From a virus, in IMG/VR virus record IMGVR_UViG_3300039043_000094, positions 1 through 29,297 of that record: 29,297 nucleotides of DNA. The stretch is one strand, 5' to 3'. Under the pieces are notes generated by a model that was not told the origin of the DNA, made no database searches, and saw only the letters and a list, made by a program, of their open reading frames with translations. The position numbers and the translations under genes were made by a program. Positions 20,956 to 26,902 of the stretch are shown here, one piece after another. The stretch's first letter is position 1, and each line of letters opens with the position of its first letter.

Positions 20956-22107
20956 TTAATGTATGTAATATTTACCGAAGTTAGGTTTTGATAGTATGGA
21001 GTAAACACTATAACGAGCTGCATCAGTTGTGTGGTTGTTTGCATCTTCTGGTATGTTTGTAACTCTACCTGCTCTATCTTCTTTCCATTTGTAACTTCTA
21101 AATTCTTTTATCATATTCTCACTATCTTTTGTGATGTGTAGTTTATATCTTTTTAGTAAGTCAATACCTGCAAGTACTGAATTACTGCCTTTGTAAGATT
21201 TTAAAACTTTGTGTCCGTATCTTCTAAGCTGTTCTATGATTTCTGGTCTAGCTGAATCTGCATATGTCATACCTTGCAAATCTACACCTTTTAGATATTG
21301 GTGTATATCTTCTGTTGTCATTTTTTGTCTATACAATAATTCTTTGAAATATAAGTTGTGTTCTTTCTTGTAAGTAGCAACAAGAGTTGTAGGATCATTG
21401 AAACCAAAGTCCATACCATAAGCTACCAAGAAAGCATCTTCAGGTATTGTTTCACACTCTGTGTATTTGAATATAGTTGCTTTGCTTGTAGCTCTTCTAC
21501 CAAGTCCGTATATTGTCCAGTACGTTTCATCTGTTTCTCTTAGTAATTCTATTTCTTTTCTTATGCTCTCATCTATGAATGGATTGTCTAAATAAGTTGT
21601 GTAGTGTATCTCTACATCATCTCTTTGTTCTAACTTATCCCATATCCAATGAAACTCATCAGAAGGGTTTAAATCACCTATTACTTTCTCTGATGTCCTA
21701 AATAGTAATTGATTCATATCTTCATATGTAAGATTGTTCATCTCGTTGCAGAATAGTAAATCCCTTTTTCTTCCCCTTACTTTCTGTGGTTGGTCTAAAG
21801 ATATAAACTCTATAAGATTGCTATCTAGCTTGTACTCGTGATTGCTTTTGTTGTGTTTCTCTTCATCATACAAATCTAACTTGTTAAGTATCTCTAAGAA
21901 ATCTCGCATAACTGTGGCTCTTAGTGCAGGAAATGTTTTCCTACAAATAGTTATTATTTTATCTTCGTTGTGCTGACAATAGTGCAGTATAATCCAAAGC
22001 AAGATATTGTATGTCTTACCACTTCTTGTACCACCTACTTCTAATGTTATTTTCTTATTGGAGTGTAGTAAGTGTTTATATACTTTATTGACTTGAAGAG
22101 TTGTCAA
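20956..22107 (-). CDS. terL: Terminase large subunit
   Basis: 383 residues; the ATP-driven packaging motor and nuclease. Walker A is GGTRSGKT (25-32) and Walker B is LLFCNE (117-122), with the adjacent coupling segment GDLNPSDEFHWIW (144-156). The RNase H-type nuclease acids are D233 (YGMDFGFNDPT), D284 (TYADSARPEI) and D362 (HTTDAARYSVY). It belongs to the PBSX/Terminase_3-like group. The start is TTG at 22107: a stop codon directly precedes it in this frame and no ATG lies before Walker A. It overlaps the small subunit by 23 bp. It is the last gene before the first inserted mini-gene. Confidence 0.93.
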   Translation of the reverse strand: MTTLQVNKVYKHLLHSNKKITLEVGGTRSGKTYNILLWIILHYCQHNEDKIITICRKTFPALRATVMRDFLEILNKLDLYDEEKHNKSNHEYKLDSNLIEFISLDQPQKVRGRKRDLLFCNEMNNLTYEDMNQLLFRTSEKVIGDLNPSDEFHWIWDKLEQRDDVEIHYTTYLDNPFIDESIRKEIELLRETDETYWTIYGLGRRATSKATIFKYTECETIPEDAFLVAYGMDFGFNDPTTLVATYKKEHNLYFKELLYRQKMTTEDIHQYLKGVDLQGMTYADSARPEIIEQLRRYGHKVLKSYKGSNSVLAGIDLLKRYKLHITKDSENMIKEFRSYKWKEDRAGRVTNIPEDANNHTTDAARYSVYSILSKPNFGKYYIH

Positions 22108-22444
22108 TTATTTCTACTTTAAAACTTTTCTTTTTGGTGTCGTGTTTTATTTCACGCTTTGTACCATTTAGTCTATGAGCTTCATCATCGTCACTTATAA
22201 GTTTCATTAGTCCTATTTGTAATGTTGGGTTGTCTGACTTGTACCACTTCTTTCTCATACTTACTTTCATATTAGAACGATTCTTGTATAATTCGCTTTT
22301 TATGTCTTCTAATTCTTCTAATTTATGATTATAGAAGGTAGCTTGTGAGAATGGTACATAAGCAAATATATCTCCAATAAATAGTAGATTGTTTTCTTTT
22401 ATTGCTTTGATGGATTGTTCTTTTAGTTCTTCTGTCTTGTACAT
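22085..22444 (-). CDS. terS: Terminase small subunit
   Basis: 119 residues. The N-terminal helix-turn-helix-like part reads MYKTEELKEQSIKAIKENNL, LFIGDIFAYVPFSQATFYNH, which would bind the packaging site. It is followed by MKVSMRKKWYKSDNPTLQIG and LMKLISDDDEAHRLNGTKRE, a pattern I know from small terminases of Bacteroidetes phages. It overlaps terL, as expected. It is the first gene after promoter site D, so packaging genes open the late region. Recognition is from family pattern plus position. Confidence 0.82.
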   Translation of the reverse strand: MYKTEELKEQSIKAIKENNLLFIGDIFAYVPFSQATFYNHKLEELEDIKSELYKNRSNMKVSMRKKWYKSDNPTLQIGLMKLISDDDEAHRLNGTKREIKHDTKKKSFKVEIIDNSSSQ

Positions 22445-22450
22445 TATAAG

Positions 22451-22476
22451 TATAACGTTTATTAATCTGTATTTTC
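22451..22476 (-). promoter_or_regulatory. Putative phage late promoter (site D)
   Basis: Minus strand: GAAAA (22476-22472), 13 bases, ACGTTATA (22458-22451), 6 bases, ATG of the small terminase. The upstream box lies in the last codons of the DnaA-like gene. It marks the border between early and late regions. Confidence 0.6.
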
Positions 22477-22923
22477 TTCACTCTCCTGTAAAAACATATC
22501 GTTTACATATTCTGATATGTACATTAAGGTTTTGTTGCTTAGGAACTCTATTTTGTATTGTATTGCTTTTATTTTAGCATCTCTATCAAATGAAGAATAG
22601 TTTTGTGTTATGTCGCTTAGGAATATGTCTAATTGTTTATTGTACTTTCTGTACATTGGAAAGTTGTTTAGAGAGTGTAATACTGTAGCGTGATGGTATG
22701 TTTTTAGTCCATTGTCTTGATGTATATCTCGTATTTTACAAAGTGTGAAGTTTAAATACTTAAATAGTATCACATTAAACAACGACCTTATTTCTATGAC
22801 TTGTTGTTTTCTACCCTTTGCAAAAGGATTGATATTAGTTAGTCTTTGTATTGTCTTTGCGAGTTCTTGAGCTTTTTTTGTTCTCTTCTCGTTTGTATCT
22901 TGAGTGTAGTCTTTGTATTTCAT
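22462..22923 (-). CDS. DnaA domain IV-like DNA-binding protein
   Basis: 153 residues. Residues 40-90 resemble DnaA domain IV (Bac_DnaA_C, PF08299): EIRSLFNVILFKYLNFTLCK, IRDIHQDNGLKTYHHATVLH and SLNNF, with YHHATVLHSL at 76-85 matching the R-D-H-(T/S)-T-V-x-H signature that reads the DnaA box. Two His replace the usual R-D/H order. There is no AAA+ ATPase, so it could be an origin marker, a decoy or a regulator of host DnaA. The C-terminal 50 residues are a helical extension. It overlaps the upstream small gene by 89 bp. It is the last early gene, just before promoter site D. Confidence 0.7.
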   Translation of the reverse strand: MKYKDYTQDTNEKRTKKAQELAKTIQRLTNINPFAKGRKQQVIEIRSLFNVILFKYLNFTLCKIRDIHQDNGLKTYHHATVLHSLNNFPMYRKYNKQLDIFLSDITQNYSSFDRDAKIKAIQYKIEFLSNKTLMYISEYVNDMFLQESEENTD

Positions 22924-23023
22924 ATAAGTAATGTTCTATTAATTTTTTATTATTTTTTTGTCTTGCTTCTTCTAATTGTTCAATCAGATAAGTATAAACC
23001 TTTACATATAATGTTTTGTGCAT
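22835..23023 (-). CDS. Hypothetical 62-residue basic helical protein
   Basis: Reads MHKTLYVKVYTYLIEQLEEA, then RQKNNKKLIEHYLYEIQRLH and SRYKREENKKSSRTRKDNTK. It is mostly helical with a strongly basic, disordered C-terminus. The ATG lies 2 bases after the nuclease stop codon, but the 3' end overlaps the DnaA-like gene by 89 bp in another frame, more than usual here. Without it the 100 bases after the nuclease would be empty in a region with no gaps, which argues for it. No function recognised. Confidence 0.5.
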   Translation of the reverse strand: MHKTLYVKVYTYLIEQLEEARQKNNKKLIEHYLYEIQRLHSRYKREENKKSSRTRKDNTKTN

Positions 23024-23025
23024 TT

Positions 23026-23790
23026 TTATAGTTCTCCCTTTAATGTATAACTATGTAAATCCACACCATTTATAAAAAATGTTCTGTATCTATCTATTGC
23101 TTCGTGTGTTTTACGTTTGCCTTGATTATAGAAATCTTCGCTTACTGTGTATATTCCTATATCTAAACTTGACTTATCTATTACAACAAATCTAAAATCT
23201 TCGTAATGTCTTTCAAATAACTTACAATAAATATAAACCTGAATGTCATAACCAAACTTTCTTGCAGAGTATTCAAAACCTTTTATGTCTGTTGTAGTTT
23301 TTAAATCTACTAAATACTTTCCTATTGCATCTGCTTTACCCCTAAATGCTAAACCATCTATTATACCTATTGCAGGTTTTTCAAACTCACAATCACTTAT
23401 CATTTGTAAAGCACTTTCATTTTGGTAGAATGCATCTTGCAATCTTTCTGCATCTGACTTTTCTTTTATTGTATATACTTTACCATACTCAGCTAATGCT
23501 TCTTTATATTTCTTTGTGTTCTTACTTTGTACTTCAATAAATCTTTGTTTTGCAAATTTATCTGGTTCTAATATACTTGTGTGAAACAACCAACCATCTC
23601 TTAGTGCTTGACTATCTGGTTGTCCGTATAATGAAACATAATGATACTTTTTTGGACTTGAGTACAAAAGTTTTATAGAAGAACTACTCAAAGCGTGTTT
23701 ACCAAGATAATTATAATAGAAATCATCACTATCCATTTTCATTAGTATTTCTTCTTTATCCCACTCTTCAAGGTTTAGTAATTGTATCAT
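23026..23790 (-). CDS. PD-(D/E)XK exonuclease, RecB/exonuclease VIII-like
   Basis: 254 residues. The N-terminal LSSSSIKLLYSSPKKYHYVS, then ALRDGWLFHTSILEPDKF with H70, is typical of the exonuclease VIII-like PDDEXK family (PF12684). The catalytic core is D154 in FRGKADAIG and D162-L-K164 in YLVDLKTTTD, followed by the QxxxY motif Q184-Y188 (YDIQVYIYCK). It would resect DNA ends for recombination or repair. A RecT-type annealase is not visible; the DUF3127 SSB-like protein could partner it. It overlaps the upstream gene by 4 bp. Confidence 0.82.
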   Translation of the reverse strand: MIQLLNLEEWDKEEILMKMDSDDFYYNYLGKHALSSSSIKLLYSSPKKYHYVSLYGQPDSQALRDGWLFHTSILEPDKFAKQRFIEVQSKNTKKYKEALAEYGKVYTIKEKSDAERLQDAFYQNESALQMISDCEFEKPAIGIIDGLAFRGKADAIGKYLVDLKTTTDIKGFEYSARKFGYDIQVYIYCKLFERHYEDFRFVVIDKSSLDIGIYTVSEDFYNQGKRKTHEAIDRYRTFFINGVDLHSYTLKGEL

Positions 23791-24062
23791 ATTGTTTTAC
23801 TTTGTAGTTCTAAATAAAATTTTTTGTATTCTTCTGCTAATTCTTGTGCTTCAGCTCTGCTTTCTAAGAGTTTGTCCATTCTAAAGTTTGCTTCTTTTAA
23901 TTGCATTTCTAAAGCATTTACATATAAATAAGATGTGCTTAGATAGTTTGATAGTATCTCTATTTGTTTGTTCTTAGGTTTGTCTTTTACTGCCTTTAGA
24001 ATAATATCTGAAGCTACACTAAAATCACCTTGAAACTTTAACTTAAGAAGTTCTCTGCTCAT
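23787..24062 (-). CDS. Hypothetical coiled-coil protein
   Basis: 91 residues from the ATG at 24062 (MSRELLKLKFQGDFSVASDI); a GTG 18 bases upstream (24080) would add six residues. It is helical throughout, with heptad-like repeats in LYVNALEMQLKEANFRMDKL, LESRAEAQELAEEYKKFYLE. There are no Cys and no domain I know. It lies just before the exonuclease with a 4-bp overlap, and its start lies inside the upstream 50-residue gene, so it is probably co-translated with it. It might be an accessory to the nuclease; not shown by sequence. Confidence 0.6.
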   Translation of the reverse strand: MSRELLKLKFQGDFSVASDIILKAVKDKPKNKQIEILSNYLSTSYLYVNALEMQLKEANFRMDKLLESRAEAQELAEEYKKFYLELQSKTI

Positions 24063-24195
24063 CTCTAAATACTTTTGCACACACTGCTAGTCTTTGGTCT
24101 GTGTTTTTATATTCTTTTACCATTACTGCATCAGACATACATCTTTGCATATAGGTTTTTCTATCTTCTGTTTTTTTAGGTTTCGGTATCGGCAT
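24043..24195 (-). CDS. Hypothetical 50-residue protein, conserved phage type
   Basis: Reads MPIPKPKKTEDRKTYMQRCM, then SDAVMVKEYKNTDQRLAVCA and KVFRDEQRTS. The pattern M-P-I-P-K-P-K, then R-C-M-S-D-x-x-M-x-x-E-Y, then Q-R-x-A-V-C is one I recognise as a short gene in many phages, also found as a piece of head proteins; no function is known. C19 and C39 are the conserved cysteines. It overlaps its upstream neighbour by 20 bp and the next gene by about 20 bp. In this phage it is in the early region. Confidence 0.75.
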   Translation of the reverse strand: MPIPKPKKTEDRKTYMQRCMSDAVMVKEYKNTDQRLAVCAKVFRDEQRTS

Positions 24196-24604
24196 TTTTG
24201 TTTGGGTTTATAATTCTTGCTTGTTCTTCTCTTAACAAATATACATTTTTATTTCTCTTGGATTTATTCCACATTGTAGTGTTAGGACAATACAATTCTT
24301 GTTTTTGTAAGTCTATAAGTTCGTTTAGCCAAAAAAAATAGTTTGCTTTAGGATCTTGTACATAGTAAAACTTTTCTATGTCTGTGTCAAGATTCATAAG
24401 AGCATTATACTTGCTTACTTCAAGTATTTTGGTTTCATAATATTTTTCTCTAAACTTCATTTCTATAACAGCTTTTCTACCTTTTGGTGTTGTTCCTTGT
24501 GCATCAAATGGCAAGCAAGTTTCTCCAGTATGTATTAAATCCCATCCTTCTAAATTAAATGCAAATACTACAGCTTTTTCTAAACTATGTATTTTCTTTA
24601 TCAT
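24176..24604 (-). CDS. Hypothetical protein, possible PD-(D/E)XK-like fold
   Basis: 142 residues. The N-terminus LEKAVVFAFNLEGWDLIHTG is followed by CLPFDAQGTTPKGRKAVIEM, KFREKYYETKILEVSKYNAL. D34, then E48-x-K50 after a basic loop, fits the D-(12-15)-ExK spacing of PD-(D/E)XK nucleases; the rest (EKFYYVQDPKANYFFWLNEL) is a strand-strand-helix pattern compatible with the fold. Similar proteins are found in marine phages without known role. The nuclease call is inference and could be wrong. It overlaps both neighbours by about 20 bp. Confidence 0.5.
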   Translation of the reverse strand: MIKKIHSLEKAVVFAFNLEGWDLIHTGETCLPFDAQGTTPKGRKAVIEMKFREKYYETKILEVSKYNALMNLDTDIEKFYYVQDPKANYFFWLNELIDLQKQELYCPNTTMWNKSKRNKNVYLLREEQARIINPNKNADTET

Positions 24605-24821
24605 AAATATCGTTTAAATGAGTTATCCATTGCTTTATACGTTTCGGACTACAAGTGCATAACTCTTGATACTTATGGTTGAAATATTTAGCGTGTAATC
24701 TCATTATTAATTTATAATATTTATTTTCTAATCTATCTGTTGTGTTAATTCTAAATTCATCCCATTCTATTTTATCTTCTTCTTCCATATATCTTTTATA
24801 TCTATCTCTATTTGATTCCAT
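24585..24821 (-). CDS. Hypothetical 78-residue protein
   Basis: Reads MESNRDRYKRYMEEEDKIEW, then DEFRINTTDRLENKYYKLIM, RLHAKYFNHKYQELCTCSPK and RIKQWITHLNDIYDKENT. The C-terminal LCTCSPKRIKQWITHLN looks like a short helix-turn-helix with a CxC element; this motif occurs in small early phage proteins I have seen in Bacteroidetes phages. It is highly charged and soluble. Its 5' part overlaps the upstream 52-residue gene by 55 bp in another frame. DNA binding is possible but not shown. Confidence 0.6.
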   Translation of the reverse strand: MESNRDRYKRYMEEEDKIEWDEFRINTTDRLENKYYKLIMRLHAKYFNHKYQELCTCSPKRIKQWITHLNDIYDKENT

Positions 24822-24925
24822 TCTTCTCTTCTTCTATCACACCTACATTTAGGATATATCTTTTTCCAGACATACCTAATACCTGTATATTTTGTAATGT
24901 AATAAACTAAATCTCCTAATTTCAT
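24767..24925 (-). CDS. Hypothetical 52-residue protein with CxC motif
   Basis: Reads MKLGDLVYYITKYTGIRYVW, KKIYPKCRCDRRREEWNQIE and IDIKDIWKKKIK. The layout 'K-L-G-D-L-V, then hydrophobic helix, then C-x-C-x-x-R-R-x-x-W-N' is one I recognise from short proteins of Bacteroidetes phages. Start ATG overlaps the stop of the 32-residue gene upstream as ATGA, which supports real translation by coupling. The 3' part overlaps the next gene by 55 bp. Function unknown; the two Cys could be a half site for metal in a dimer. Confidence 0.65.
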   Translation of the reverse strand: MKLGDLVYYITKYTGIRYVWKKIYPKCRCDRRREEWNQIEIDIKDIWKKKIK

Positions 24926-25020
24926 TTTTTAAATTTTTTATATATTCTGTAAAAGCTGTAACCAACATAACCTAATATCAACAAGGCAAAACATATTGGA
25001 CAAGGGTGTATAACTATCAT
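24922..25020 (-). CDS. 32-residue membrane microprotein with CPxC
   Basis: Reads MIVIHPCPICFALLILGYVG, then YSFYRIYKKFKK. One hydrophobic helix (about residues 9-25) follows a CPIC motif and ends with a basic patch, so an N-out or inner-membrane microprotein is likely. It is coupled on both sides by ATGA overlaps: its ATG overlaps the sigma factor stop and its TGA overlaps the next ATG. This double coupling is the main reason to accept so short a gene. Role unknown; an envelope-directed host-takeover factor is one possibility. Confidence 0.55.
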   Translation of the reverse strand: MIVIHPCPICFALLILGYVGYSFYRIYKKFKK

Positions 25021-25514
25021 AATTTACTTTTTATTTTTTGTTTTACTTTCTGATAAGTATTGTATAAACTTCTATACTCTATTGTTGTTTCTCTTGACAA
25101 AGCAGAAATGTTACCTTCATCTTGTATGAGTTCAAATACTTTTTTATCATACCAATGCATCTCGTTTAGTGCTTTGGTTACTTTGTTGTATGCTTCTTCA
25201 AACATATTTTCTTCTTCAAGCTCTACTTTATTTTTTGTGTCTATGATGTGTTTAATGTATTCATCTTTAACATCTATTACTTGCATTCTTTTTTCTTTTC
25301 TACACAAATCAATAAACATACATCTTAAAGTTTTGTATATGTAGAAGTCATTTATATCTCCTTTGTAGCTTATATCTATACCATTGTCAATCATTATAAG
25401 TAATTTAAGATACATAGATTGTACCAAATCTTCTGCTGTATCTGGGTTACATTTCCAACTTAAACAATAGGAAATCCATTTATTATGTTTACTTACAAGT
25501 ATATCTTTTATCAA
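25017..25514 (-). CDS. RNA polymerase sigma-70-family (ECF-like) factor
   Basis: 165 residues. Residues 9-75 match sigma region 2: NPDTAEDLVQSMYLKLLIMI is the core-binding helix (compare A-E-D-L-V-Q-x-x-F-L-K-L), followed by DFYIYKTLRCMFIDLCRKEK, the -10 recognition and melting helix. Residues 105-163 are a region 4-like helix-turn-helix: MHWYDKKVFELIQDEGNISA, LSRETTIEYRSLYNTYQKVK. There is no anti-sigma gene beside it. The start is TTG at 25514 in a TTGA overlap with the methyltransferase stop; no ATG exists before region 2. It is a good candidate reader of the bipartite promoters at sites A-E. Confidence 0.75.
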   Translation of the reverse strand: MIKDILVSKHNKWISYCLSWKCNPDTAEDLVQSMYLKLLIMIDNGIDISYKGDINDFYIYKTLRCMFIDLCRKEKRMQVIDVKDEYIKHIIDTKNKVELEEENMFEEAYNKVTKALNEMHWYDKKVFELIQDEGNISALSRETTIEYRSLYNTYQKVKQKIKSKL

Positions 25515-26131
25515 AATAATCGTTTTTGTAGTTTGTGATTATTAATTCTTTTTATAGCTGCTTTATAATAATCTTTATCTATCTCACAAGCTGTTAAATG
25601 AAATCCTAAATTATAACAAGCAATTGCAGTGCTTCCACTTCCTAAAAAAATATCTATTATTTTATCCCCATCTATGCAAAAATTATATAATATACTTTCA
25701 GCCCATTTTACAGGTTTTGGGCAACTATGAAAATCCATTGTAGAGTCAGGTATTATTGGTGCTTTTATTACATCAACCCCCTGCTTTGATACCTTACCAT
25801 AAAATAAAATTGGCTCCCAATTACAAAACCCAACTTTGCTTCTACCCATAGCAGCAGGTTTGTGCCAACATAAAACCCATTTAGGTTTTTCTATTTTATG
25901 CCATAACCCTAAATTATTAATTCCACAACTTATGAAAATACCTTTTTTGCATATTCTTTTTAACTCTATAAACCATTTAGAACACCAATCTTTATATTGT
26001 TTTTCACTTAAATCATCTTTATATTTGTTATATTTAAAATTTAAGTTATAGGGAGGATCTGTAATAGCATAATCAAAATAATCATCCTTATACCTTGACA
26101 TTAAATCCATACAATCTTCGTTAGTAATCAA
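25511..26131 (-). CDS. DNA methyltransferase, DPPY type (probably N6-adenine)
   Basis: 206 residues. Motif IV is TDPPYN (24-29) and motif I follows C-terminally as DIFLGSGSTAIAC (160-172), the order of beta-class methyltransferases (PF01555). The SAM-binding acid is in ACEIDKDYY (181-189). DPPY usually means adenine N6 methylation. The target recognition part is short. Start is TTG at 26131, overlapping the stop of the other methyltransferase as TTGA; the N-terminus ITNEDCMDLM is normal for the family. The last residues KRINNHKLQKRLF are nearly the same as in its neighbour. No restriction enzyme is seen, so protection from host restriction or epigenetic control is likely. Confidence 0.85.
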   Translation of the reverse strand: MITNEDCMDLMSRYKDDYFDYAITDPPYNLNFKYNKYKDDLSEKQYKDWCSKWFIELKRICKKGIFISCGINNLGLWHKIEKPKWVLCWHKPAAMGRSKVGFCNWEPILFYGKVSKQGVDVIKAPIIPDSTMDFHSCPKPVKWAESILYNFCIDGDKIIDIFLGSGSTAIACYNLGFHLTACEIDKDYYKAAIKRINNHKLQKRLF

Positions 26132-26892
26132 AATAATTTATTTTGTAGTTTATAATTGTTAATTCTTTTTTTTGATAATTCAAATGAATTTTTATCAAGT
26201 TCAATACCTATAAAATTCCTATTTAATTTTAAACAAGCTATTCCTGTTTGACCTGTACCCATAAATAAATCCAATACAACATCTTTTTCTTTTGTACTTA
26301 ATGCTATACAGGTTTCAGGTAACTCTAAAGGAAAACCACTATGTCCAAAACTACTTTTAGTTTCTTTTCTACCAAAACTACTTATAGTTTTTTTACCACT
26401 ATTAAAAGGTATCTCCCAAACATTACCAACATTTTTAGTTTTAAATATATGAGAGTTCAAATCATAAGCATATTTTTTATTTAACTCAACATTTGCTGAG
26501 GTGTGTCTTAACATAAAAATAAATTCACATTGGTTTGTTAATTGTCTTTTTGTATTAGCAGGTTGTTGGTTGTATCTATACCAAATTATAGTTTCGTGTA
26601 ATTTATACATTAAATCTTCTGTTGCTATTTGCATTAATTCAAATGCCCTAACTGTTATATCGCTATCATTAATTACGTTTAAATAAAAAGTTCCATTTGG
26701 TTTTAAGACTCTTTTACATTCTTTTAACCACTTTTTACACCATCTTAAATATTGTGCATAAGAATTAAAATATGCTTCATATTCAAAACCTTTCCAATAT
26801 GGTGGAGAGGTAACAATACAGTCAATAGAATATCTAGGTATTTCTACAAGAGTTTTAAGACAATCAGCATTATATATATTAATATTTTTCAT
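26128..26892 (-). CDS. DNA methyltransferase, SPPY type (N4-cytosine or N6-adenine)
   Basis: 254 residues. Motif IV is TSPPYW (28-33); motif I is DLFMGTGQTG (208-217); HSGFPLELPE (184-193) is a motif X-like segment. This is the beta-class order of PF01555. SPPY is usual for N4-cytosine enzymes, though some adenine enzymes carry it. Residues 95-185 hold the likely target recognition region. It ends KRINNYKLQNKLF, almost the same as the next gene, from which it also shares the DNA around the stop codon. It follows the helicase gene by 10 bp. No cognate nuclease is visible. Confidence 0.85.
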   Translation of the reverse strand: MKNINIYNADCLKTLVEIPRYSIDCIVTSPPYWKGFEYEAYFNSYAQYLRWCKKWLKECKRVLKPNGTFYLNVINDSDITVRAFELMQIATEDLMYKLHETIIWYRYNQQPANTKRQLTNQCEFIFMLRHTSANVELNKKYAYDLNSHIFKTKNVGNVWEIPFNSGKKTISSFGRKETKSSFGHSGFPLELPETCIALSTKEKDVVLDLFMGTGQTGIACLKLNRNFIGIELDKNSFELSKKRINNYKLQNKLF

Positions 26893-26902
26893 TTATCAGA
26901 CG

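Noticed and set aside
21009-21016. CGTTATA string on the minus strand inside terL
   Set aside because: It lies in codons, over 100 bases from the next start, without the fixed distance to an ATG.
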